The position numbers and the translations under genes were made by a program. From JAJTCH01 sp040386195 (GTDB lineage: Bacteria; Pseudomonadota; Alphaproteobacteria; Rickettsiales; UBA1997): a DNA stretch of 28,180 nucleotides. The DNA lies in contig JAZKFV010000030.1 in assembly GCA_040386195.1 (NCBI GenBank), positions 1 to 28,180 on the forward strand. Direction: 5' to 3'. The notes below the pieces were generated by a model. That model saw only the letters and a list, made by a program, of their open reading frames with translations, was not told the DNA's origin and did not search any database. How positions within the stretch are numbered: position 1 is the first letter of the stretch; each line of letters begins with the position of its first letter. Below are positions 15,039 through 22,131 of this stretch, in pieces.

Positions 15039-15323
15039 TCAGAATGGAGCCATCAAATCTTTCCATTCTTTATTAGCCGACTCTATCAAATCAATTTTCT
15101 TTTTCCTCGTCCAGCCTTTCAGATGCTTCTCTCTAGAGATAGCTTCATTAATATCCGCATAATCTTCAGAATAAATCAATTTATCCAAATTATATTTTGC
15201 AGAAAATCCTTTGATAATTTTGTTTTTATGTTCCCAAATTCTTCTTTCTAAATCATTAGTAACGCCGATATATAAAGTTCCATTGGGTTTGTTGGTGATG
15301 ATATAAACAAAATAGGTTTTCAT
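15039..15323 (-). CDS. GIY-YIG nuclease-domain protein (YhbQ/UPF0213 type)
   Basis: A 94-residue single-domain protein with the GIY-YIG fold: YFVYIITNKPNGTLYIGVTN contains both tripeptide positions (VYI and YIG), followed by the conserved arginine in DLERRIWEHK and the glutamate in AISREKHLKGW, and it ends in the usual NKEWKDL motif. Members of this small family are common in bacteria; their cellular role is poorly known, although structure-specific nuclease activity is expected from the fold. It stands alone, flanked on both sides by family B palindromes (14934-15027 and 15333-15571). Confidence 0.9.
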   Translation of the reverse strand: MKTYFVYIITNKPNGTLYIGVTNDLERRIWEHKNKIIKGFSAKYNLDKLIYSEDYADINEAISREKHLKGWTRKKKIDLIESANKEWKDLMAPF

Positions 15324-15332
15324 AATTTATCT

Positions 15333-15571
15333 ATGTTTCCATCCTGAATTTATTTGTCATTCCGTCTTTATGTTTTGTGATCCTGTCTTTATGTTGTCAT
15401 CCTGTCTTTATGTTGCCATCCTGTCTTTATGTTTTGTCATCCTGAGCGTAGCGAAGGATCTCATTAGTCGCGCCGTGAATCCAACCTGAGCGCTGCTCAA
15501 GAGATCCTTCGCTGCGCTCAGGATGACAATGAAGAGCTCAGGATTGACAATGAATAGCGCAGGATAACAGT
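15333..15571. repeat. Palindromic repeat family B with tandemly expanded ends
   Basis: The core palindrome has 27-base arms (15436-15462 and 15501-15527) with one mismatch, beginning GTCATCCTGAGCG. On its left about four units of 19-23 bases reading GTCATCCTGTCTTTATGTT or close variants are stacked (15353-15435), with a further degenerate unit from about 15333. On its right two units of the type AGCTCAGGATTGACAATGAA continue to 15571. Both sets of units share the palindrome's terminal GTCATCCTG. The block fills the gap between the GIY-YIG gene and yebC and ends 6 bases before the yebC stop. Confidence 0.85.
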
Positions 15572-15576
15572 TAAAG

Positions 15577-16320
15577 TTATAACTTCTCCGCCACCGCATC
15601 AGGAATCACATAGTTCCCCGCCACTGATTGCACATCATCATTATCTTCCAAAAGATCAACTAATTTGAGAATTTTTTGAGCGGTTTCGAAATCTAACTCA
15701 ACAGTATTTTTTGGTTTCCAATCTAATTTTGCAGTAATTGGATCGCCAAATTCAGTGATTAAAGCATCGCGCACTTGGCTGAAATTTTCAGTTTCGCAAG
15801 TGATGATGTGCCAATCTTGATTACTCTCAACATCGAGCGCACCAGCTTCTAGAGCTGCTTCAAACATTGCATCGGCGCTGGCGGTTTTGGCTTCATATTC
15901 AATCAAACCAATGTGATCAAACATAAAAGCCACCGAGCCGCTTTCACCAAGGCTGCCACCTGATTTAGTAAAAATGCTGCGCACTTCGCCGGCAGTTCGG
16001 TTGCGATTATCGGTCAAGGCATTAACCACAAAAGCCACGCCATTTGGGCCATAACCTTCATAACGAATTTCTTCAAAATTATCACCTTCACCCGCCGAAG
16101 TAGCTTTTTTAATAGCGCCATCGATGCGATCTTTAGGCATATTATTGGTGCGCGCCGCAATTATGGCGTTTCTAAGCCGTGCATTAAATTCTGGATCAGG
16201 CTGTCCGGCTTTGGCAGAAACAGTAATTTCTCTTTGGAGTTTGGTAAATAATTTTGCTTTTTTAGCATCTTGCGCACCTTTACGATGCTTGATATTGGAA
16301 GCGTGGGAATGGCCGGCCAT
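15577..16320 (-). CDS. yebC: YebC/PmpR-family transcription/translation factor
   Basis: A 247-residue member of the YebC/TACO1 family, soluble proteins that affect translation of difficult sequences (mitochondrial TACO1) or act as DNA-binding regulators. Signatures: MAGHSHASNIKHRKGAQDAK at the N-terminus, FTKLQREITVSAKAG, NNMPKDRIDGAIKKA, YEGYGPNGVAFVVNALTDNR, and SVAFMFDHIGLI. The length is canonical. The family often starts MAGHSKW or MAGHSKF; here it is MAGHSHAS. It is a single gene between repeat blocks. The actual target cannot be predicted from sequence. Confidence 0.95.
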   Translation of the reverse strand: MAGHSHASNIKHRKGAQDAKKAKLFTKLQREITVSAKAGQPDPEFNARLRNAIIAARTNNMPKDRIDGAIKKATSAGEGDNFEEIRYEGYGPNGVAFVVNALTDNRNRTAGEVRSIFTKSGGSLGESGSVAFMFDHIGLIEYEAKTASADAMFEAALEAGALDVESNQDWHIITCETENFSQVRDALITEFGDPITAKLDWKPKNTVELDFETAQKILKLVDLLEDNDDVQSVAGNYVIPDAVAEKL

Positions 16321-16324
16321 AAAA

Positions 16325-16370
16325 TAATTATTAATGATTAATGGTTAATTATTAATGAATGAATTCATTA
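16325..16370. repeat. AT-rich direct repeats between yebC and ymdB
   Basis: A 13-base unit TAATTATTAATGA occurs at 16325-16337 and again at 16346-16358 (21-base period), with related ATTAATG and GAATTCATT steps up to 16370. The block overlaps the ymdB 3' end and encodes its last residues (MNSFINN). It may be slippage-generated or a remnant of another dispersed repeat. Confidence 0.55.
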
Positions 16371-17163
16371 GAATTCCGTCTAATTTAATGGCTTCGATCT
16401 TTTTTGCCAAGCCGGTTTTGTCGTCAATTTCAACTAGAGTGGCGCAGAATGTTGCTTCGCCGTTGGCGGGTTCCATTTTTCCCACGCGGCGTTTGGTGAG
16501 AAATGATTTGAGGGGAACGCCTTCTTGCATGCCGATTACTGAATCATAATCGCCGCACATTCCAGCGTCAGTGTGATAAGCGGTGCCAGCTTTCATAATG
16601 TGAAAATCGTTGGTGGGAATGTGAGTGTGGCTGCCAACAACGAATGAAACTTTGCCATCCAAAAATTTTCCCATCGCCATTTTTTCGGAAGTGGCTTCGG
16701 CGTGAATATCGATGATTATTGCGGCAACGTCTTTTCCCAATTGATAATTCTTGAGCAAATCTTCAACCATTTCAAACGGGCAATTGAGATTATTTTTGAT
16801 AAAAACTTGTCCGAGCAAATGCACGACTAAAATTTTTTGATGATTTTTAGTAGTGAAAATTGTCGCGCCATTTCCTGGAGTGTGTTTAGGAAAATTAAGT
16901 GGGCGCAGTAGATTTTTTTGATTGGCAATAAAACTAATAGTTTCCTTTTGATCCCAAATATGATCGCCGCCAGTCATAATATCAACGCCAACTGCCATCA
17001 ACTCGTCGCAAGTATTTTTATTAATTCCAAACCCGCCTGAAGCGTTATCAACATTGGCGATAACTAAATCTAAACCGAGCTGCTCTTTCAATTTTGGAAC
17101 ATGTTTTTCAACCGCTTTTCTTCCGGCTCTACCGACGATATCGCCGCAAAATAAAATTTTCAT
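16345..17163 (-). CDS. ymdB: YmdB-like metallophosphoesterase
   Basis: A 272-residue calcineurin-like phosphoesterase of the TIGR00282/YmdB family; the Bacillus subtilis member is a 2',3'-cyclic nucleotide phosphodiesterase affecting biofilm and motility decisions. It shows the first metal ligand in MKILFCGDIVGRAGR (Asp8), the histidine in IIIDIHAEATSEKMA, and the paired histidines in VVGSHTHIPTND. Two usually conserved ligand motifs differ: the family's NGENA reads NVDNA, and GNH reads GDH (MTGGDHIWDQ). Both changes put Asp at metal-site positions, so activity or metal preference may be altered. The C-terminal end comes from an AT-rich repeat. Confidence 0.9.
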   Translation of the reverse strand: MKILFCGDIVGRAGRKAVEKHVPKLKEQLGLDLVIANVDNASGGFGINKNTCDELMAVGVDIMTGGDHIWDQKETISFIANQKNLLRPLNFPKHTPGNGATIFTTKNHQKILVVHLLGQVFIKNNLNCPFEMVEDLLKNYQLGKDVAAIIIDIHAEATSEKMAMGKFLDGKVSFVVGSHTHIPTNDFHIMKAGTAYHTDAGMCGDYDSVIGMQEGVPLKSFLTKRRVGKMEPANGEATFCATLVEIDDKTGLAKKIEAIKLDGILMNSFINN

Positions 17164-17185
17164 ATTTTTTAGTAATTTAATAGAT

Positions 17186-17231
17186 CTGTCATCCTGTTAG
17201 TTGTCATCCTGAGCAAAGCGAAGGATGACAG
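17186..17231. repeat. Palindromic repeat family B, truncated copy
   Basis: The start CTGTCATCCT (17186-17195) pairs with AGGATGACAG (17222-17231), and between them the start is duplicated (TTGTCATCCTGAGCAAAGCG). This looks like a half element with a repeated end, as at 15333-15571. It lies between the response regulator stop (17240) and the ymdB start. Confidence 0.7.
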
Positions 17232-17239
17232 TGTTGCTG

Positions 17240-17935
17240 TTAACTATGCAAAACATAACCCTGATTTCTCATAGTTTGTAAGAAATTGGATTGTTTAGGA
17301 TTATCTTCAATTTTGCGCCTAAGTCTGGTGATTTGAACATCAATGCTTCTAGCATCAATATCGCCGCAGCTTTCGGAGATTGTTTCTCTGGAAACCACAT
17401 TGCCTAAATTGCGACATAAAATCGTCAAAATTTTGGCTTCGCTTTCGGTGATGTGAATATATTGACCGTTTTTTTTCAGTCTTGAATCACTAAAATTAAA
17501 GACAAAATCACCAAATTTGCAGATATTTTCTGATTCAGAATTATTCGAATTATTAGTGCGTTTTAAAATATTATTAATTCTCAGTAATAATTCTTTTGGC
17601 TCAAACGGTTTGGGCATATAATCGTCAGCACCAGCTTCCAAACCGTCAATACGATCCGCAGAATCGCCTCTGGCAGTTAGCATCAAAATTGGCGTTTTAG
17701 AATAATCATGATCTTTTTGGCGTAGCGATTTAGTGAATTCAACGCCATTTTCTTCGGGCATCATCACATCAACAATCAAAATATCAAAATGATTTTCTTG
17801 CAAAATTTCGCGCGCTTCCCCGGTATCTTTGGCGGCAAGCACATTAAAACCATTATCACCTAAATATTTGGTCAGCAAATTTCTCAGGCGCGTATCATCG
17901 TCGACAACCAGTATTTGCGGCATTTTTTCTTTCAT
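17240..17935 (-). CDS. OmpR-family response regulator
   Basis: Two-component response regulator of 231 residues. The receiver domain (about 6-122) has the acidic pair in ILVVDDDTRLR, the phospho-acceptor Asp56 in LIVDVMMP, the switch Thr in ILMLTARG, and the conserved Lys in YMPKPFEP. The C-terminal winged-helix DNA-binding domain (about 138-231) includes LTESEAKIL-like (ITESEAKIL) and SIDVQITRLRRKIEDNP, ending MRNQGYVLHS. An alternative start is the second Met (17923, MPQILVV). No histidine kinase gene is adjacent, so it is an orphan by position. It is divergent from pheT (64 bases between starts). Targets unknown. Confidence 0.92.
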   Translation of the reverse strand: MKEKMPQILVVDDDTRLRNLLTKYLGDNGFNVLAAKDTGEAREILQENHFDILIVDVMMPEENGVEFTKSLRQKDHDYSKTPILMLTARGDSADRIDGLEAGADDYMPKPFEPKELLLRINNILKRTNNSNNSESENICKFGDFVFNFSDSRLKKNGQYIHITESEAKILTILCRNLGNVVSRETISESCGDIDARSIDVQITRLRRKIEDNPKQSNFLQTMRNQGYVLHS

Positions 17936-17999
17936 AATTCAAAAATATGGTTAAATTTTTCGGATTCTCCAAATCTAGAAATATAACTCCTAAAATCAA

Positions 18000-20384
18000 A
18001 TGAAATTTACTCTATCTTGGCTCAAGGACTATCTTGAAACAAATGCATCTTTGTCAGAAATCTGTCAGAAATTAAATAATATTGGGCTGGAAGTTGAAAG
18101 TGTTGAAGATCAAGCCAAAAGCTTGGCGCCATTTACTGTTGCTCAAATCATCAGCGCCGCGCCGCATCCAGATTCAACCAAATTACAAATTTGCCAAGTT
18201 GATGTTAATGGCAAAGAAAATCTACAAATTATTTGCGGTGCTAAAAACGCCCGCAGCGGTTTGAAAGTAGCTTACGCGCCAATTGGCTCAACAATTCCAG
18301 CAAATGGTATGGTGATCAAAAAAGCTAAAATTGCCGGAGTTGAAAGCAGCGGCATGCTTTGTTCCGCCGCAGAATTGGGGCTTGGAATTGATGGTGAAGG
18401 AATTATTGAGGTGGATGAAAAATTCGCCATTGGCACCAAAGTTAGTGAAGTTTTTGGCTTAAATGAAGCGGTGATAGAATTGAGCATAACTCCAAATCGT
18501 GGTGATTGTTTAGGCGTTTTTGGAATCGCCCGCGATCTTGCTGCTTCTGGCTTGGGAACTTTAAAATTGCCAGAAATTAAAAATATCAAAGGCAATTTTT
18601 TATCGCCAATTAAAGCAAAAATTGATAGCAAAAATTGTTCATATTTTTCTGGTTTTTATATCAAAAACATTAAAAATCAACCATCACCAAAATGGCTGAA
18701 AGACAGGCTAGAAGCGGTTGGATCAAATTCAATTTCAGCAATTGTTGATATTACAAATTATGTGATGCTGTGTTTGAATCAGCCAATGCACGCTTACGAT
18801 GCCGATAAATTGCAAGGAGAGTCGTTAGTCGTTAGTGATAAGTCGTTAGTTGGAAGTTTTAAATCGTTGAAAGATGTGGAATATAAATTGGGAAATGGTG
18901 AGTTGGTGATTGAAAATGGTGGCGAGGTGATTGGCTTGGCGGGCATTATTGGTGGTTTGCAAAGTGGAGTTTCTTTGGATACGCAAAACATTTTTTTAGA
19001 AGCGGCGTTTTTTGATCCGCAAATAATTTCAAAAACCGGCAGAAGCTTAAATATTTTATCCGACGCGCGTTATCGTTTTGAAAGATCAATTGATTTAGCA
19101 AATGTGAAAAACGCTTTAATTATGGCGGCGAATTTGATTTTAGAAATTTGTGCCAGTGAAAATATTGAAATTTCTGAAATTGTTGAAGCCGGAAGTGATG
19201 CGGTGCAAAAGCCTGAAATTGAATTTGATTTGCGCAAAATCAAACAAATTATTGGCATTGAAATTGAGAAAAATTTTGTCATTCAAACCTTAAAAAATCT
19301 TGGTTTTGAGCTGCAAGAAATAAACGAAAATTTACTCAAAGTTAAAATTCCAACTCATCGAAATGATGTAAAAATTTATCAAGATTTGATTGAAGAGATT
19401 GTCAGAATTTATGGTTTGAATCAGATCAAATCTACCGCTTTGGAAGTTAGCGAAAATCACATCGAAAAATCAGCTTTAGAAATTATCAGAAATAAATTAG
19501 CCAATTCTGGCTTGGTTGAAACCATCAACTATTCTTTCATTGATGAAAAATTAGCCGCATTATTTGCTGATATTAAGCCGGAATTATTGCTGCAAAATCC
19601 AATTGCTGGTCAAATGAATTATATGCGCCCAAGCCTTTTGCTGGGCTTGCTGCAAAATGTTTCTAAAAATCAAGCGCGCGGTTTTGAAGATTTAGCGTTT
19701 TTTGAAATTGGCAGAATTTTTTCGGGCGTAAAAATTGATCAACAAAAAAACGCAATTGCCGCAATTAAAATCGGCAAAAACAAAGCGCCAAATCATTATA
19801 AAGATCAGCGCGCTTTTGATGTTTTTGATGTTAAAAAAGATTTGTTTGATTGTTTAGAAATTTTAGGTTTTTCCAGCCAAGGCTTTCAATTGGCCGACGA
19901 AGCGCCAGATTATTATCATCCACACAGAAGCAAAGCTGTGAAATTAGGCAAAAATATTATCGGCTATTTTGGCGAAATTCATCCAATGATTAACAAAAAA
20001 TTAGATGTGAAAGGCAGGGCAAATGTGTTTGAAATTTTCATTGAAGAATTGCCAATTAATCTGAACAAAAAAGCCGCCAAAAAAGCCTTCAGCGTTTCTG
20101 ATTTTCTTGCCGTCAATCGCGATTTTGCCTTTGTTTTAGATGCCACAACTCCAGTTGGCGACTTGCTCAAAACCGTTAATAATGTTGATAAAAATCTCAT
20201 CAGCGCAGTGAATTTATTCGACATTTATCACGATCCAAAATTAGGCGAAAACAAAAAATCCATCGCCTTTTCAATTCAAATTCAACCAATAGAAAAAACT
20301 CTAACCGGCGAAGAAATTGAAGCAATTAGCGCTAAGGTGATTCAAGCGGTGAGTGAAAAATTTGGGGCAGTTTTGCGCGGGTAA
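18000..20384 (+). CDS. pheT: Phenylalanine--tRNA ligase beta subunit
   Basis: Beta subunit of phenylalanyl-tRNA synthetase (794 residues), which binds tRNA and edits mischarged Tyr-tRNA-Phe. Domains: tRNA-binding OB fold (about 40-150, VAQIISAAPHPDSTKLQICQ), B3/B4 editing module (about 200-390; DITNYVMLCLNQPMHAYDADK, RYRFERSID), B5 (about 400-480), the inactive class II core and the C-terminal anticodon-binding FDX-ACB domain (about 700-794, FLAVNRDFAFVLD). Residues 274-284 (ESLVVSDKSLV) are encoded by a GTCGTTAGTCGT-type repeat. Compared with E. coli or Thermus PheT from memory, local length changes little, so the repeat replaced native sequence rather than adding much. It is separated from pheS. 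Confidence 0.96.
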   Translation: MKFTLSWLKDYLETNASLSEICQKLNNIGLEVESVEDQAKSLAPFTVAQIISAAPHPDSTKLQICQVDVNGKENLQIICGAKNARSGLKVAYAPIGSTIPANGMVIKKAKIAGVESSGMLCSAAELGLGIDGEGIIEVDEKFAIGTKVSEVFGLNEAVIELSITPNRGDCLGVFGIARDLAASGLGTLKLPEIKNIKGNFLSPIKAKIDSKNCSYFSGFYIKNIKNQPSPKWLKDRLEAVGSNSISAIVDITNYVMLCLNQPMHAYDADKLQGESLVVSDKSLVGSFKSLKDVEYKLGNGELVIENGGEVIGLAGIIGGLQSGVSLDTQNIFLEAAFFDPQIISKTGRSLNILSDARYRFERSIDLANVKNALIMAANLILEICASENIEISEIVEAGSDAVQKPEIEFDLRKIKQIIGIEIEKNFVIQTLKNLGFELQEINENLLKVKIPTHRNDVKIYQDLIEEIVRIYGLNQIKSTALEVSENHIEKSALEIIRNKLANSGLVETINYSFIDEKLAALFADIKPELLLQNPIAGQMNYMRPSLLLGLLQNVSKNQARGFEDLAFFEIGRIFSGVKIDQQKNAIAAIKIGKNKAPNHYKDQRAFDVFDVKKDLFDCLEILGFSSQGFQLADEAPDYYHPHRSKAVKLGKNIIGYFGEIHPMINKKLDVKGRANVFEIFIEELPINLNKKAAKKAFSVSDFLAVNRDFAFVLDATTPVGDLLKTVNNVDKNLISAVNLFDIYHDPKLGENKKSIAFSIQIQPIEKTLTGEEIEAISAKVIQAVSEKFGAVLRG
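18819..18851. repeat. Family C repeat inside pheT
   Basis: Three GTCGTTAGT units encode ESLVVSDKSLV in frame, in the B3/B4 region of PheT just after the conserved PMHAYDADKLQG. The shared peptide SLVVS uses the same codons (TCG TTA GTC GTT AGT) as the repeat in zapE, although that gene lies on the opposite strand. Confidence 0.75.
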
Positions 20385-20386
20385 AT

Positions 20387-20423
20387 TTTTCTGGATTGCC
20401 GCGCTTCGCGGCAATCCAGAAAA
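20387..20423. repeat. Palindromic repeat family A, short form after pheT
   Basis: A perfect 17-base-pair stem (20387-20403 with 20407-20423) has a three-base loop and carries CTGGATTGCCGCG, the outer end of the family A arm at 721-754 and 28105-28138. It starts 2 bases after the pheT stop. It looks like an internally deleted copy. No T-tract follows, so it may protect the 3' end rather than act as a classic terminator. Confidence 0.85.
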
Positions 20424-20444
20424 TATTAAAAACCAAAAATAAAT

Positions 20445-20672
20445 ATGTTCAAAACCAAAAAATACACCGCCATTATTAAAAAAGAAAAAAACTCCGATTA
20501 CGGAATAATTTTCCCCGATTTTTTAGGTTGCGTTAGTGTTGGCAAAACTCTGGAAGAGGCTAAGAATATGGCTGAAGAAGCATTGCAATTTCACATCGAT
20601 GAAATGTTGGCGAAAATAGAAGCGGTTTTTTTGCTCAAGCGATTAGGGAAAAGGCAGTTTTGGTTTGATTAA
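20445..20672 (+). pseudogene. Decayed HicB-like antitoxin gene
   Basis: The first 55 residues (FKTKKYTAIIKKEKNSDYGI, IFPDFLGCVSVGKTLEEAKN, AEEALQFHIDEMLA) are a clear HicB antitoxin N-terminal domain. After a run of seven T (20626-20632) the frame gives an unrelated tail (FLLKRLGKRQFWFD). Reading the next frame from 20633 gives AQAIREKAVLV, a stop, then LNLDESPMK, which resembles the HicB C-terminal strand. So the gene probably carries a frameshift in the T-run and a second nonsense change, and it runs out at the CCA end of the tRNA gene (20696). No hicA toxin gene is present. A short functional protein cannot be excluded. Confidence 0.65.
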
Positions 20673-20695
20673 ATTTAGATGAATCACCAATGAAA

Positions 20696-20771
20696 TGGTG
20701 GGTACGGATGGAATCGAACCATCGACAACCTGATTAAAAGTCAGGTGCTCTACCGACTGAGCTACGTACCC
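20696..20771 (-). tRNA. tRNA-Lys (anticodon TTT)
   Basis: The minus strand folds into a full cloverleaf of 76 bases: acceptor GGGTACG/CGTACCC, D-arm GCTC...GAGC, anticodon arm CCTGA/TCAGG around loop CTTTTAA (anticodon TTT at 20738-20736), T-arm GATGG/CCATC with TTCGATT, discriminator A and a genomically encoded CCA end (20698-20696). It decodes AAA and AAG lysine codons, which are abundant in this AT-rich genome. A good promoter lies at 20812-20840. Confidence 0.97.
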
Positions 20772-20811
20772 TCGAAAAAGGTAAAGAGAAGGCAAAATAA
20801 AGGAGTCGCGG

Positions 20812-20840
20812 ATTAAATATTGTGGACTGTAAAAAGTCAA
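20812..20840 (-). promoter_or_regulatory. Sigma70-type promoter for tRNA-Lys
   Basis: On the minus strand TTGACT (20840-20835) and TTTAAT (20817-20812) are exactly 17 bases apart, followed by a GC-rich CCGCGAC stretch as often seen at stable-RNA promoters, about 40 bases before the mature tRNA 5' end. It overlaps the region just upstream of kdsB on the other strand. Confidence 0.6.
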
Positions 20841-20863
20841 GAGTTAATCAACATTTTAATAAT

Positions 20864-21616
20864 ATGACTAAAAATACTTCGAGAGTTTTAACGATTATTC
20901 CAGCAAGGCTGGCTTCAACTAGATTGCCCAATAAACCTTTGGCGGATATTTTTGGCAAGTCGATGATTGTGCGGGTTTTTGAGCAGGCGCAAAAGGCAAA
21001 TTTGGGCGAAGTTGTGGTGGCTTGTGATTGTCAGGAAATTGTGCAAGTGATTGAAAATGCTGGCGGAAAAGCGATTATTACTGATCCAAATTTGCCATCG
21101 GGAACTGATCGAATTTTTGCGGCGCTTTTGAAAATGCCGAATTATCAAGATTTTGAAGTGGTGGTAAATTTGCAAGGTGATTTGCCGGTGATTGATCCGG
21201 ATGTAATTATTGCGGCGGCGAATGCGGCTTTAAAAAGTGATGCGGATATTGCTACCGTTGCCTCAAAGATTAAAAATGCAGATGAAATTAATAATCCAAA
21301 TGTGGTGAAAATTGCAATTGCATTTGGTGAAAATGAGAATTTAGGGCAGGCTTTATATTTTTCTCGCGCGCCAATTCCTCATGGCGCTGGCGAATATTAC
21401 CATCATATTGGAATCTACGCTTATAAACGAAAAGCGCTGGAAAAATTTGTCAATTTAAAGCCAAGTTTGCTGGAAAAAAGAGAGAGCCTAGAGCAGCTGC
21501 GGGCTTTGGAAAATCAGATGAAAATTATTGTACAAATTGTTGATTCTCATCCACTTTCGGTGGATACTAAAGAAGATTTAGAAAAGGTTAAATTTTTTTT
21601 AGAAATGAATGGTTAA
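20864..21616 (+). CDS. kdsB: 3-deoxy-manno-octulosonate cytidylyltransferase (CMP-Kdo synthetase)
   Basis: Activates Kdo with CTP to CMP-Kdo (EC 2.7.7.38) for the LPS inner core, in the cytoplasm. The 250-residue protein starts MTKNTSRVLTIIPARLASTR; signatures are PNKPLADIFGKSMIVRVFEQ, DCQEIVQVIENAGGKAI, SGTDRIFAAL, the nucleotide/metal segment VVNLQGDLPVIDPD (family usually QGDEP; the Asp is kept), HHIGIYAYKRKALEKF and SHPLSVDTKEDLEKVK. A GTG-started extension to 20822 is less likely because the ATG at 20864 gives the family length. It overlaps the next gene by 8 bases. The gene implies a Kdo-containing LPS, which argues against Anaplasmataceae. Confidence 0.93.
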   Translation: MTKNTSRVLTIIPARLASTRLPNKPLADIFGKSMIVRVFEQAQKANLGEVVVACDCQEIVQVIENAGGKAIITDPNLPSGTDRIFAALLKMPNYQDFEVVVNLQGDLPVIDPDVIIAAANAALKSDADIATVASKIKNADEINNPNVVKIAIAFGENENLGQALYFSRAPIPHGAGEYYHHIGIYAYKRKALEKFVNLKPSLLEKRESLEQLRALENQMKIIVQIVDSHPLSVDTKEDLEKVKFFLEMNG

Positions 21617-22091
21617 AGAGAAAAAATCCAGAAAAAATACCATTGGCTGGAAAGAGTGGTTCGCCTTTGAAGATCTAGGTCTGCCCGCTATTAAAGGCAA
21701 GATTGATACTGGCGCCAAAACCTCATCTTTGCATGCTTTTAATATCAAAACTTTTATTCGCCACAACCAAGAATATGTCAAATTTCAAATCCATCCTCTG
21801 CAAAAAAATCAAAAAATAATTAAAACCTGCATCGCTCCAATCATTGATTATCGCTATGTTTCTGATTCGAGCGGCAAAAAAGAAAAGCGTTATGTGATTG
21901 AATCTAATTTAACAATCGGCGCCACTAAAATTAAAATTGAAGTAACTCTTGCCAACCGCGACACCATGACTTTCCGTATGCTTTTGGGCAGAGAAGCAAT
22001 CAAAAAAGCGGGCATGGTCGTTGATGTTTCTAAATCATTTCTGCAAGGCAAAATCAAAAGAAGCAAGGTGATTGCTGATTATAAAATCTAA
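21609..22091 (+). CDS. rimB: RimB-like retropepsin-family protease
   Basis: A 160-residue single-domain protein of the COG4067 family, once called ATP-dependent zinc protease and now seen as a retropepsin-like aspartic peptidase. The active-site motif KIDTGAKTSSLHA (Asp33-Thr-Gly) follows GLPAIKG, and the second conserved end FRMLLGREAI is present. In Pseudomonas RimB works with RimK, trimming the glutamate tail that RimK adds to ribosomal protein S6. Here rimK is about 19 kb away (1845-2741). The ATG overlaps the kdsB 3' end by 8 bases, implying coupled expression. The membrane-free, lysine-rich sequence fits a cytoplasmic protein. Confidence 0.85.
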   Translation: MVKEKKSRKNTIGWKEWFAFEDLGLPAIKGKIDTGAKTSSLHAFNIKTFIRHNQEYVKFQIHPLQKNQKIIKTCIAPIIDYRYVSDSSGKKEKRYVIESNLTIGATKIKIEVTLANRDTMTFRMLLGREAIKKAGMVVDVSKSFLQGKIKRSKVIADYKI

Positions 22092-22131
22092 GAACCGTTC
22101 TAAAATTCATTACAAATTAAGTTCTTGATTT

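Noticed and set aside
15353..15440. Possible CRISPR array (regularly spaced GTCATCCTG units)
   Set aside because: The units are 19-23 bases with no unique spacers, and they repeat the end of the adjacent family B palindrome, so this is a tandem expansion, not CRISPR.
15408..15599. Open frame of 63 codons on the minus strand
   Set aside because: It is made of family B repeat sequence and overlaps the yebC 3' end; the translated repeat peptide (LRMTKHKD type) is a common artefact.
18272..18631. Open frame of 119 codons on the minus strand
   Set aside because: It lies inside pheT, opposite its tRNA-binding domain; it is a shadow of conserved coding sequence.
20685..20700. Small hairpin CACCA/TGGTG at the tRNA 3' end as a terminator
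   Set aside because: Only five base pairs, overlapping the mature CCA end and with no T-tract after it.
20643..20840. Open frame of 65 codons on the minus strand
   Set aside because: It runs through the tRNA-Lys gene and its promoter; the peptide is typical of translated tRNA sequence.
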